From positions 186,001-250,000 of the forward strand of contig NZ_JABVCF010000006.1 of the NCBI RefSeq assembly GCF_014595955.1: a stretch of 64,000 nt of DNA. Direction: 5' to 3'. How positions within the stretch are numbered: the first letter of the stretch is position 1; each line of letters begins with the position of its first letter. Under the pieces are notes generated by a model that was not told the origin of the DNA, did no database searches, and saw nothing but the letters and a program-made list of their open reading frames with translations. The position numbers and the translations under genes were made by a program. Of the stretch, positions 47,075 through 56,442 are shown piece by piece. This stretch comes from Pseudaminobacter soli (ex Zhang et al. 2022). GTDB taxonomy: Bacteria > Pseudomonadota > Alphaproteobacteria > Rhizobiales > Rhizobiaceae.

Positions 47075-47449
47075 TCATCTGCACATGCCCGCCACGAAGT
47101 CGCGAGCCTCGTCGATCAGCACCTCCAGCCTGCGCTGCGCCTGCAGGTTGTCGGGCTGGCGCTCGATCTCGGCAGCGCAATCGGCGATGGCAAAGGCACC
47201 GACGCCGCGCGCCGATCCCAGAAGCTGGTGGGCGAGAAGCCGCCGCTCCGCTGGAGTCGATTGCGCGATACGCTCGCGAACCTGCTGCGTCTGCTGAAGA
47301 AACAGGCCAAGCACCTCCTCCTCGACGCCGCGGTCTCCCATCGTCTGCCGCGAAAGGTGCGCCAGGTCGATCGGTCTGCTTCGTGTTACACCTGAGCTTT
47401 CGCCCCCTGGCATCGAGAACGCAACGGCGTTCGCTTTGTTGTGTAGCAT
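47075..47449 (-). CDS. Hpt (histidine phosphotransfer) domain protein
   Basis: The protein has 124 residues. It is a four-helix Hpt domain with His74 in LLAHQLLGSARGVGAFAIAD, which matches the HxLKGSA phospho-acceptor box with Leu-Gly for Lys-Gly. It would carry phosphate between a receiver and another response regulator. It is not the ChpT type. It is divergent from the huge polar-growth gene, sharing a 266-base intergenic region. Its kinase partner is not in the immediate neighbourhood. Confidence 0.85.
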   Translation of the reverse strand: MLHNKANAVAFSMPGGESSGVTRSRPIDLAHLSRQTMGDRGVEEEVLGLFLQQTQQVRERIAQSTPAERRLLAHQLLGSARGVGAFAIADCAAEIERQPDNLQAQRRLEVLIDEARDFVAGMCR

Positions 47450-47575
47450 CTTCCCTGTGCCCTGCTCGACGCGGCCGAAGCCGCGCGCCGACCGTACGCC
47501 GATGTCGTGGAGAACGCGTTAATGACCCGATCGGCTAAAAAAAGGCTCATTCTCGCGCATCAGAGTTCGCCGGCA

Positions 47576-47590
47576 TTAACCAAGTATTTA
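47576..47590. promoter_or_regulatory. CtrA-like half-site pair upstream of the GPR/RgsE gene
   Basis: TTAAC-CAAGTA-TTTA(A) is one base away from the CtrA full site TTAA-N7-TTAA. It lies 126 bases before the start of the growth-pole gene and 127 bases before that of the divergent Hpt gene. The match is imperfect, so this is a candidate only. Confidence 0.35.
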
Positions 47591-47715
47591 AACTTGTACG
47601 CATCGAGCCGCGTCGGAGTTCCATTCGATGATCGCGGTGGATAGGATGTGGGGCGGGTCAGATTGAGCTTTGCGCGCGCGGATTTCCCTGCCATTTTCGG
47701 CCGGGCGGTGCGGCA

Positions 47716-50700
47716 ATGGTACAGGGTAAGAGCGGCATGGCTAAGGGACCGACGACATCGAAGACTCTCGAGGGTGATGTCGCCAAGGAACTTGAAGAAG
47801 CACTGAACAACGGTCTCGGGGGCAGCGGAGACCTCGATATCGCCGCTTCGATGGAGGACCTCGAGGCTCAGATAACGCAGGCGGCCGAGGAGCTTACACG
47901 CGAAAGCGCCGCGCTCAAGAAGCCTGCTAACGAGCCCGAAAACAACAAGAAACCTGTCGCTGCGCCCAAGCGTGCGGCGGCCGAGGAGGTCAAGCCGGTG
48001 TCGACCGTGGGCCTGCAGCCCGTCGAGGGACCGGCTGCCACGCCCCAATTCGCGCCGGCGAACGACGACACGGTGCGCGACGCGCGCCAGATCCTCCAAA
48101 GCCTTAGCCGTAAGTCCTCATCGACCGTCTATTGGGCCGTCGCGCTGCTTTCCCTGGTTTGGATCGCGGCCGGGGTGGCCCTCGGCTATGCGCTGGTCGG
48201 TTCCGATCAACTGACCTTTGCCGAGGCGCTGAACCAGCCTGCCGCCGTCCTGATCACCATGCTGACGCTCGTTCCAGTGGTCCTCTTCTGGGCGTTCGCG
48301 GTGATGGTCCGTCGCGCCCAGGACATGCGGCTTGCAGCCGAGGGCATGGCCGAGGTCGCTGCGCGGCTGGCCGAACCCGAGAACCTCGCGCAGGGCCGTA
48401 TCCTGACCGTCGGCCAGGCGGTCCGCCGCGAGGTCGCGGCAATGGGCGAAGGCATCGAACGCACGCTCGCTCGGGCGGCCGAACTCGAGGCACTGGTCAG
48501 TTCCGAGGTCAACAACCTCGAGCGCTCCTATTCCGACAACGAGGCGCGGATCCGCGCGCTCGTGGACGGTCTCGGCAACGAGCGCGAAGCCGTGGTCGGC
48601 CATGCCGAGCGTGTACGCTCCGCGATCGAGGGCGCCAACGACACGTTGAAGGATCAGTTGAACAGCGCCAGCGACATGCTGCGCGAAAGCATCGTCGGCG
48701 CCTCCACGAACCTCTCCATGACCATCGCCAGTTCCGGCGATTCGCTGATCGGCCGGCTCCACGAGAGCGGAAACTCGATGTTCGAGTCGATCGGCAGCAG
48801 GCTCGACAGCCTGAACGAGCGCATCACCACGTCCGGGGAAGCTTTCGCCAGCCTGCTCGATACCCGCATCGCGACGCTGAAGCAGACCACCGATGACGCG
48901 ACGCGGTCCCTGTCCGACCTTCTCGACGAGCGGACGTCCGGCATGGTGTCGTTGCTGGGCGGTGCGGCGCGCACGCTCAACGACGAGTTTGACCACAATC
49001 TCAAGGCGATCGAGCGGACGCTGGCCGAACGCGGCCAGAGCCTGATCAGCGAATTCCAGACCCGCGCCGAGGCTCTCGACACCGGGACGGAGAAGCTGAA
49101 CGCGGCACTCGAAGCCCGCGCACGACAGATCAACGAAAACCTCGTCGAGCGCGCGAGCGAGATCGCGGCCACCTTCTCGGCCGGCGAAGAGCGGATCGTG
49201 AACCTGTTCGACGGCAACAGGTCCAGGCTGGAAGCCGAACTGTCGGACGTCGTCACCTCCACGTCGACTATACTGGAGGCCCATGCCCTGGACTTCGCCG
49301 GTCGGCTGGAAGCCGCACGCGAGGCTGCGGCCGGCAGCTTCGAGGCAGAGCTTGGCAGCCTCGCCGCGACACGGCAGGACATCGACGCTCTCATCCAGGA
49401 CCACGCCAGCAAGCTCACCGAGAGCGGCGAGCGCATGTCGAGCCTCCTGCGCGACGATCTTGAGCGGCACGCGCTCAGCCGCGGCGACATCGAGCAGGCG
49501 GTCGAGGCGCAGATCCACAAGCTGGCGGAAGGCCGCGATGCGATGGCCAAGGCCGTGGAGGACGATCTCCGGCGCCTCGACGAGTCGCGCACCCTGATCG
49601 ACCTGTCCCTCTCCGAGCAGTTGCAGAAGATCGCCGACAGCCGGGAGAATCTCGGCCGCGCGCTACAGGAAGATGCCGAGAGGCTGGCCGAGAACCGTGC
49701 CAGCATCGACGAGATGGTGGTCTCGCACGTCACCAAGCTGAGCGAGGGGCGCAACATCCTTTCGCGCGCACTGGAAGCGGATGTCTCGGCCGTCGAAGGC
49801 ATGGTTGCGTCCCAGGCGCAGCGCTTCGAGGAAGCGCGCAGTGCCCTCTCCCAGGCCTTCGAGAAGGACCTGGAGCGTCTGGACGCGACGGTCACGTTGC
49901 AAACCGCCCGCATCGCCGACACGCGCGACGCGCTCAGCCGGGCCATCGACCAGGACCTCGGCAGCGTCGATACAATCGTTTCCACCCAGGTGGAGAAGAT
50001 CGAAGCCGGCCGGCGCGCCTTCACCGATGCCCTGCAGAGCGATCTCGCCGAGGTCGAGAACGTCGTTGCCGCGCAGATCGGGCGCATCGCAGAGAGCCGC
50101 CAGTCGCTCTCCCTGGCACTTGAGAGCGACGTCCAGACCATTGACGGCCTCGTTTCGGGCCAGGTCGAGAAAGTGGAGCTTGGCCGAAACGTCCTGTCGA
50201 AGGCGCTCGAGGCCGACATCGAAAGCATCGATTCTATGGTCGCGCTCCACCTCGACAAGCTCTCCGAGGGCCGCCGCATCCTTTCGCGCGCACTCGAGAC
50301 CGAGATGGGCGACATCGAAGGCTTGCTCGCCGGGCAGTCGGGCAAGGTGGCCGAGGCCCGCGAGGCGCTTTCAAGCGCGTTCGCCTCCGACATGACCGCG
50401 ATCGACGAGATGATCGCCACGCATGTCAACAAGCTGGTGGAGGGGCGTGGCGTGCTGACGTCAGCCCTGGAGGGCGACATTATCGCCATCCACGCCGCTG
50501 GCGACGAACAGGCCCGCCGCTTCGAGGAAGCGCGCGAGGCCCTGTCGAAGCGCCTTGCCGACGACCTCACAAAGCTCGACGAGAGCCGTTCCGCAATAGA
50601 CGGCCTCGTGGCCGCGCAAGTCGAGAAGCTGGCGCAGGGACGCGACATCCTGAAGCGCGCCCTCGAGGCGGACATGGAGAAGCTCGCCGAGAGCCGCGCC

Positions 50701-53700
50701 GGCATCGATGGTCTCGTCGCCTCACAGGTCGAGAAACTGGCAGAGGGGCGCGACATCTTGAGGCGCGCCCTGGAGGCGGACTTGGCGAAGTTGTCCGAAA
50801 GCCGTGTGGAGATCGACGGCATTGCGGCCAGCCATGTCGAGCACCTTGCGGCCGGACGCGAAGTGCTCAAGCAGGCGCTCGAAGCCGACCTCGCTCGCCT
50901 TCTCGAAAGCCGGGCCGAGATCAACAGCATCGCCGCCGGTCACGTCGAAAAGCTGGAAGAAGGCCGCGAGATGCTCAAGCGGGCCCTCGAAGCCGACCTC
51001 ACCACGCTGCAGGAAGGCCGCGCCACAGTCGACGCCCTGGTGGTCGACCATGTGCAGAAGTTCGCCGAGGGCCGGAACGTGCTGACCAGGGCTCTCGAAG
51101 CCGACCTGGCGCGCGTGAACGAAGCGCGCAGCGAAATCGACCAACTCGTCAACTCGCATTTCGACAAGCTGGCCGAGGGCCGCGACGCGCTGCGCCTGGC
51201 GCTGCAGGCCGACCTCGACAAGCTTTCCGAGACCCGCGGCGAGATCGACGGGCTCGTCCAGTCGCAGGTCGAGAAGCTGTCCCAGGGTCGGGACGTGCTC
51301 ACCCAGGTGCTGGAAGCCGATCTCGGCAAGCTCGCCGAAGAGCGCGCCCGCATCGACGAAGGTATCGTCAGTCACGTTTCCAAGCTCGCCGAAGGACGCC
51401 GGCTGCTTACGCGGGCTCTCGAGGTCGACCTGGAGAAGGTCCAGGAGCGCGGAGGCATGCTCGACCAGATCGTCGAGAAGCAGTTGCAGCGCATCGCCGA
51501 AGGCCGGGACATGCTCGCCCGCGCGATCGAGACCGACATGTCTGGCCTCGAAGACGTCATCCGTAGCCAGATCGTGAAGCTAGGCGACAGCCGCGAGGTG
51601 CTGTCGCAGGCGCTCGATCAGGATATGTCAAATATCGGCCAACTGATCGACACCCATTCGCAGCGGCTTGCGGACACCCGTGGCGCAATCACCGCGGCCC
51701 TGCAGGCCGATCTACAGGCCGTCGAGCAGGCAATCGCCACGCATTCGGGCATGTTCTCGGAGGGCCGCGAGGCGCTGAGCCGGACGCTCGCCGACGATCT
51801 GGCCAAGCTCGCCGAGAGCCGCGGCGCGATCGACGGACTGGTGGCCGCACAGGTCGAGAAGCTGGCGCAGGGCCGCGACATCCTGAAGCGTGCGCTGGAG
51901 GTGGATCTAACCCGCCTGGGCGAAACCCGCGGCGACATCGATCGCATGATCGAACAGCACGTCGGCAAGATTGCCGAAGGGCGCGAGATCCTTGTCCGTG
52001 CGCTGGACGAGGATCTGGCGACGCTTTCGACCGCCAGGGAAGATGTCAACCGACTTGTACAGTCGCAGGTGTCCGCGATCACCGAAGGCCGCAGCGTGCT
52101 TGCGGAGGCTGTCGAATCCGAACTCCAGAAGTTCGCCGACAGCCGGGCAGGCATCGACGCTTCGGTGGCAGGACATATCCAGAAGCTCGCCGAGGGGCGC
52201 GAAATCCTTGCCCGCGCTCTCGAAAGCGACCTCGGCAAGCTCTCCGAGGCTCGGAGTGTGATCGATCTCGAGATCGCCTCTCATATCGACACGATCGCCG
52301 GCAAACGCGAGTTGATCTCGCAGGCGCTGGCGGACGATGTGCAGAAGATCGGAGATGCCTTCGATCGCCAGACCGGCGTGATCGAGGAGCGCACCGGCAC
52401 CATGAGGCGCGCACTCGAAGCCGGCGTGGAGAATGTTCGCTCGGCTCTGGAGGGTACCGCAGTTTCGATCGCCACCAGCCTGCGCGACAAGGTGATGGAA
52501 ATCACCACGGATCTGCACAGGCAGGCCGGAGACGCCTTCAGCGACGCCGACCGCCGCATCGCGGAACGTGCCGCCGAGACCTCTTCGGAACTGCTGGCGC
52601 GCGCCAGCGACATTGCAGAGGTGTTCGCCGAGGCAGACCGCCGTATTCTTGCCCGCACGGACGAGACGGCCAGCGCCCTCTCCTCGCGCGCGGCTGAGGT
52701 TGCACTCACCTTCGACGAGGCCGACCGCAAGCTGGTGGACCGCGCCGCCGCCATGGCCGAGACACTGGCGTCGCGCGCAGCCGAGATCGGTCAGCGCTTC
52801 GACAATGTGGACGCGACGTTCGGCCGCCGCATCGGCGAGACGGCGGAAACGCTCAGCGCTCGGGCGGCGGAACTGCGCGGCGTATTCGACAAAATCGACG
52901 AGCAGATCGCAGCCCGCTTCGGACAAGGTGCCGAGGCGCTCGGGGCCCGGACAGAGGAGATCGGGGCGCTGTTCGATACGGCCGACCGCAAGTTCGCAGC
53001 CCGCATCGAGGGCGGTGCGGAAGCCTTCGGCACTCGTGCGAACGAACTGATTCAGGTCTTCGAGGACGCGGATCAGCGGCTGACTGTGCGCGCCGGCGAG
53101 ACCGCTGCCAGCCTGGCGGAACGTGCCGTCGAGATCGGTCGTGTCTTCGAGAGCGCCGAAGAACGCATCGTTGCGAGGACGGATGCCGCATCCGAGGCCC
53201 TCGCCGCGCGGGCGGTCGAGATGGGCGAGGTCTTCAAGGGCGCCGACGAACAGTTGGCTGCCCGAGTCGGCGAAAGCGCCTCCCTGCTGAGCGCAAAGGC
53301 AGAGGAAGTCACGGGAGCCTTCAGCTCTGCCGAACAGCGCGTACTCGCCAGCGTGGAGCGGTCGTCGCGCGAACTGGAAACGAGAGCTCGCTCGGTCGAA
53401 GAAGCTCTCTCCACCACCGATCAGCGGGTGATGGCCGGGGCACAGGCTGCCGCGGAACATGTCGACGCCCGGCTTTCGGAGGCGCAGAGCCGCCTTGCCG
53501 AGAGCGCCCAGGCCGCCGCTGCCCGAGTGGACGCCACGATCTCCGGTGTGGAAGACCGCATCGCCCAGGGCGCGGAGACGCTTGGCCAGAAGGTGCACGA
53601 GCACGTCGCGAGCGCCGAGGAGCACCTCGTTTCGCGCGCGGGCGTCATCGAGAACACCTTCGCGTCGGTCAGCAAGAACATCGGCCAGAGCACGAACGAC

Positions 53701-55254
53701 GCTGCCCGCTCGATCGGCGCCACGGCACGCGAGCTCAATCAACTGATGGCGGAGCGCTCGGCCGAGATTAGCCGCGTCCTCGACGAGACGGCGAAGCCGC
53801 TCGCTGAAAAGCTGGGTGCGGCCAACGCCGAACTTGAGAAGACGGTGGAGGACGCCTCCGAAAGGGCGGCCGAGAAGCTGCGTTCGGAGAACGCCGCGCT
53901 CGCGGAAGCGCTCGCCAACCGCACGGCGGAGACGCTGTCTGCAGTCGACGGCGCCCGCGACAGCCTGGCGACTACCGTCCAAGACCTCATCGGCAGGATG
54001 TCCACGTCGAGCGCCAAGCTCGGCCAGCTCATCGAGGCTGCTGCGGCAAACCTCGGCAAGGTCGACTCGGAACTGGCAGAGACCACGGATCGCTTCGCCG
54101 CGACCACAGACAAGGCCGCTGCCACCTTCGCCAGTTCGGCCCGCCTGGTGGAATCCAACACCAGCCGCCTGACCGACCTCTCCTCGGGCACGCTGCGCGA
54201 GGTCGCCTCGATCGCCACCAGCTTCGAGGAGCACAGCCGCCTGCTCACCAGCGCCTCGCACCTGTTGAGCTCGGCCCAGAGCAATCTCGAGCACACGCTG
54301 GAGCGGCAGTCCTCGCTGGAGGATCTTGCGGTCGGTCTGGTGAAGAAGTCGGAGGAGCTCGAGAAGGTCATGAAGTCCTTCGAGGGCCTTGTATCCGGCG
54401 CCCTGGAGAAGGCGGAAGGCCGCGCGCTCGCCTCGACCGACAAGGTCCGCTCGGCCATCAACGAAGTGGTGGAATCCGCCACCAAGCGCTTCGCGGATGC
54501 AACCGAGGAGATGCGCCGCACCGCCAACTCGATCAAGGGCGATCTCGAATCGACGCGCGCGGAGCTCAAGAAGGGCATGCTGGACATGCCGCAGGAGGCG
54601 AAGGAGTCGACCACCGCGATCCGCCGCGCCGTCGGCGACCAGATCAAGGCGCTGAAGGAGCTTTCGGACATCGTCGCGAAATCCGGCCGCACGATCGACG
54701 TCTCGGACAAGTCGCAGGCCTCCCGCCGTCTCGTCCCGCCGCAAGCCAAGCCCGCGGCGGCACCCGAGCCGCTGCGTCCGGAACCGGCCCGCGAGGACCA
54801 GCGTCCGCGCAGCGGCGGCTGGGTCAGGGACCTGCTCAGCGGCGCTGCCCGTGCCGAGGAGGCCGATGTCGCCGTCCAGGCGCCCCGGCCCGCACCGAAG
54901 GCCGCGCAGAAGAACGCGGAGCCGCTCAGTTCGCTGTCGTCGGAGATCGCCCGCGCGATCGACCATGACGCGTCCATCGAGCTGTGGGGCCGCTACCGCC
55001 GCGGCGAGCGCAACGTCTTCGGCCGGCGCCTCTATACGCTGAAGGGGCAGCAGACCTTCGATGAGATCCGCCGCCGCTACCAGGCCGACGGAGACTTCAA
55101 GGCGGCGGTCGACCGCTACTGCCAGGACTTCGAGAAGCTGCTCAAGGACGTCGGCCGAAACGATCGGGACGACCGGCTGACCCTGACCTATCTCAGTTCC
55201 GAGACGGGCAAGGTCTACACCCTGCTTGCCCACGCAGCCGGGCGGCTGCGCTAA
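47716..55254 (+). CDS. gpr: Giant coiled-coil polar growth protein (GPR / RgsE homologue)
   Basis: The protein has 2512 residues. A cytoplasmic acidic N-terminus is followed by two membrane helices (about 137-161 and 176-198), then about 2000 residues of coiled coil and a short globular C-terminus (SSEIARAIDHDASIELWGRY ... LLAHAAGRLR). The layout matches the Rhizobiales growth pole ring protein of Agrobacterium and RgsE of Sinorhizobium, needed for unipolar peptidoglycan growth; these are about 2100 residues as I recall. Residues about 570-1545 are 29- and 36-residue repeats of the type LKRALEADLxKLxESRxxIDGLVAxQVEKLAEGRDI. Residues about 1634-1900 are 29-residue repeats of a second type (EIGxVFExADxRIxARxxExAxALxARAx). 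An in-frame ATG at 47737 could be the start instead. Confidence 0.88.
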   Translation: MVQGKSGMAKGPTTSKTLEGDVAKELEEALNNGLGGSGDLDIAASMEDLEAQITQAAEELTRESAALKKPANEPENNKKPVAAPKRAAAEEVKPVSTVGLQPVEGPAATPQFAPANDDTVRDARQILQSLSRKSSSTVYWAVALLSLVWIAAGVALGYALVGSDQLTFAEALNQPAAVLITMLTLVPVVLFWAFAVMVRRAQDMRLAAEGMAEVAARLAEPENLAQGRILTVGQAVRREVAAMGEGIERTLARAAELEALVSSEVNNLERSYSDNEARIRALVDGLGNEREAVVGHAERVRSAIEGANDTLKDQLNSASDMLRESIVGASTNLSMTIASSGDSLIGRLHESGNSMFESIGSRLDSLNERITTSGEAFASLLDTRIATLKQTTDDATRSLSDLLDERTSGMVSLLGGAARTLNDEFDHNLKAIERTLAERGQSLISEFQTRAEALDTGTEKLNAALEARARQINENLVERASEIAATFSAGEERIVNLFDGNRSRLEAELSDVVTSTSTILEAHALDFAGRLEAAREAAAGSFEAELGSLAATRQDIDALIQDHASKLTESGERMSSLLRDDLERHALSRGDIEQAVEAQIHKLAEGRDAMAKAVEDDLRRLDESRTLIDLSLSEQLQKIADSRENLGRALQEDAERLAENRASIDEMVVSHVTKLSEGRNILSRALEADVSAVEGMVASQAQRFEEARSALSQAFEKDLERLDATVTLQTARIADTRDALSRAIDQDLGSVDTIVSTQVEKIEAGRRAFTDALQSDLAEVENVVAAQIGRIAESRQSLSLALESDVQTIDGLVSGQVEKVELGRNVLSKALEADIESIDSMVALHLDKLSEGRRILSRALETEMGDIEGLLAGQSGKVAEAREALSSAFASDMTAIDEMIATHVNKLVEGRGVLTSALEGDIIAIHAAGDEQARRFEEAREALSKRLADDLTKLDESRSAIDGLVAAQVEKLAQGRDILKRALEADMEKLAESRAGIDGLVASQVEKLAEGRDILRRALEADLAKLSESRVEIDGIAASHVEHLAAGREVLKQALEADLARLLESRAEINSIAAGHVEKLEEGREMLKRALEADLTTLQEGRATVDALVVDHVQKFAEGRNVLTRALEADLARVNEARSEIDQLVNSHFDKLAEGRDALRLALQADLDKLSETRGEIDGLVQSQVEKLSQGRDVLTQVLEADLGKLAEERARIDEGIVSHVSKLAEGRRLLTRALEVDLEKVQERGGMLDQIVEKQLQRIAEGRDMLARAIETDMSGLEDVIRSQIVKLGDSREVLSQALDQDMSNIGQLIDTHSQRLADTRGAITAALQADLQAVEQAIATHSGMFSEGREALSRTLADDLAKLAESRGAIDGLVAAQVEKLAQGRDILKRALEVDLTRLGETRGDIDRMIEQHVGKIAEGREILVRALDEDLATLSTAREDVNRLVQSQVSAITEGRSVLAEAVESELQKFADSRAGIDASVAGHIQKLAEGREILARALESDLGKLSEARSVIDLEIASHIDTIAGKRELISQALADDVQKIGDAFDRQTGVIEERTGTMRRALEAGVENVRSALEGTAVSIATSLRDKVMEITTDLHRQAGDAFSDADRRIAERAAETSSELLARASDIAEVFAEADRRILARTDETASALSSRAAEVALTFDEADRKLVDRAAAMAETLASRAAEIGQRFDNVDATFGRRIGETAETLSARAAELRGVFDKIDEQIAARFGQGAEALGARTEEIGALFDTADRKFAARIEGGAEAFGTRANELIQVFEDADQRLTVRAGETAASLAERAVEIGRVFESAEERIVARTDAASEALAARAVEMGEVFKGADEQLAARVGESASLLSAKAEEVTGAFSSAEQRVLASVERSSRELETRARSVEEALSTTDQRVMAGAQAAAEHVDARLSEAQSRLAESAQAAAARVDATISGVEDRIAQGAETLGQKVHEHVASAEEHLVSRAGVIENTFASVSKNIGQSTNDAARSIGATARELNQLMAERSAEISRVLDETAKPLAEKLGAANAELEKTVEDASERAAEKLRSENAALAEALANRTAETLSAVDGARDSLATTVQDLIGRMSTSSAKLGQLIEAAAANLGKVDSELAETTDRFAATTDKAAATFASSARLVESNTSRLTDLSSGTLREVASIATSFEEHSRLLTSASHLLSSAQSNLEHTLERQSSLEDLAVGLVKKSEELEKVMKSFEGLVSGALEKAEGRALASTDKVRSAINEVVESATKRFADATEEMRRTANSIKGDLESTRAELKKGMLDMPQEAKESTTAIRRAVGDQIKALKELSDIVAKSGRTIDVSDKSQASRRLVPPQAKPAAAPEPLRPEPAREDQRPRSGGWVRDLLSGAARAEEADVAVQAPRPAPKAAQKNAEPLSSLSSEIARAIDHDASIELWGRYRRGERNVFGRRLYTLKGQQTFDEIRRRYQADGDFKAAVDRYCQDFEKLLKDVGRNDRDDRLTLTYLSSETGKVYTLLAHAAGRLR

Positions 55255-55297
55255 GCAGGGCCAGAGGCTTGCAAGGCGGCGCTTGACGCCGCCTGCC

Positions 55298-56164
55298 CTA
55301 CTCCGCTGGTGTGCTGACTGCCCGTGGCACGCGCTTCGGCGACCGGGTGGTCCCCACATAGGTCCGCAAGATCGGGATCAGTGCGACCGTCGCGCCGACG
55401 AGCAGAACCCACCACGCCGGCCGGATCATGTAGTTGAAGTGCAGGTTGGCAGCGAGAACACGCAAGGGCGGGATGCCCGTCGCCAATCCGTACCATGCAA
55501 ACTCAATCCCGGCCGTCAGGACCGCCGCCGCAATGGCGCAGCCGAGCAGCACGAAGGGCGAGGAAAGGCTGAACCTGCGCCCATGCAGGATACGGTAGGT
55601 CATGAGAAGCAGGAACAGCCCGCCGGTCAACGTCGCCTCGAAGACGTCCGCCTTGGTCTGCATGAAGAAATGCAGCCCGGCCAGGACGCCGATCGCGTAG
55701 ACGATGCGGTGCAGGCGGTTCCAGTTGCGCCCCAGCCTACGGATGGCCGCGTCTGTCGAGGTGGCGCCGAGCACACAAAGCGCCAGCAGCGCCATGAAGC
55801 CGATCGTCAGGTAGACCCGCCGGGCGATCTCGGTCGCGACCCGCTGAAGATCCAGATTCTGATCGACAATGTACAAGGACAGGTGGGCGAGCGCATAGAA
55901 CAGCGCCGCCAGCCCGATCATCCGACGCACGATGATCAGTTTCGGAAAATCCGCGATGCGGCGCAGCGGGGTGATCGCCAGCGAGATCATCAGAAAGCGG
56001 ATCGCCCACGTTCCGGTCTCATGGATCGCTTCCGTCACCGGCCGGGGACCGAGTTGCCCGTGGCTCCACGACCACGCAATCCACAGGCCGGTGATCATCA
56101 ATCCCGATAGAACAGCGGCTTTCAGCGGCGAGAACTTGCCGGATCGGTCGGTCCAAGGGGTCAA
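55298..56164 (-). CDS. msrQ: MsrQ/YedZ-like ferric-reductase-domain membrane protein
   Basis: The protein has 288 residues with about eight hydrophobic segments. The heme-binding ferric reductase-like domain shows conserved His in FYALAHLSLYIVDQN, RLHRIVYAIGVLAGLHFFMQ and the ISLAITPLRRI start. MsrQ passes electrons from the quinone pool to the periplasmic methionine sulfoxide reductase MsrP. No msrP is adjacent, and the protein is longer than E. coli MsrQ (extra C-terminal helices). The assignment to the YedZ family is firm; the specific role is less so. It is divergent from an Rrf2 regulator. Confidence 0.8.
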   Translation of the reverse strand: MTPWTDRSGKFSPLKAAVLSGLMITGLWIAWSWSHGQLGPRPVTEAIHETGTWAIRFLMISLAITPLRRIADFPKLIIVRRMIGLAALFYALAHLSLYIVDQNLDLQRVATEIARRVYLTIGFMALLALCVLGATSTDAAIRRLGRNWNRLHRIVYAIGVLAGLHFFMQTKADVFEATLTGGLFLLLMTYRILHGRRFSLSSPFVLLGCAIAAAVLTAGIEFAWYGLATGIPPLRVLAANLHFNYMIRPAWWVLLVGATVALIPILRTYVGTTRSPKRVPRAVSTPAE

Positions 56165-56364
56165 GACATGTGTTCCCCGTCATTGCCTGCTTGCATGCCA
56201 GCCGTAGCGGAGCTTGCAGCCACACTCCATTGACAAAGCCTCACTTCCTAGTGAGCCGCGGCCACGTGGTCGTAGGGCGATACTGTGCCAAAAACGTCTC
56301 TGTGCACTTAAATTTTACTATCTTTGCCCTATTGGTCGAAAATTCAGCAATCTGTGCTCGTTTA

Positions 56365-56382
56365 TAGATTCTATAGAATCTA
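56365..56382. promoter_or_regulatory. Perfect 18-bp palindrome upstream of the Rrf2 regulator
   Basis: TAGATTCTA-TAGAATCTA is fully symmetric and lies in an AT-rich patch 60 bases before the rrf2 start, within the 278-base gap shared with the divergent msrQ-like gene. It overlaps TATAGA, a possible -10. Rrf2-family proteins bind such AT-rich dyads, so autoregulation and possibly control of msrQ are likely. Confidence 0.6.
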
Positions 56383-56442
56383 CTTGAATTCTGCCCCACC
56401 AGCACGAACGCTGGGGCTCATTAAGAAAAGTTTCGACGACGA

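Noticed and set aside
48654-50930. 758-codon minus-strand ORF opposite the same gene
   Set aside because: Ser/Arg-rich antisense translation of the repeats, with no ribosome site and no recognisable domain.
49429-52400. CRISPR-like array in the regularly spaced repeats
   Set aside because: Repeats are 87/108-bp coding units without constant direct repeats and spacers, and no cas gene is present.
51907-55359. 1150-codon minus-strand ORF opposite the GPR/RgsE gene
   Set aside because: Shadow of a high-GC, repeat-rich gene. Its product is Arg/Leu/Gly-rich without domains, while the plus frame has the coiled-coil repeats and membrane helices.
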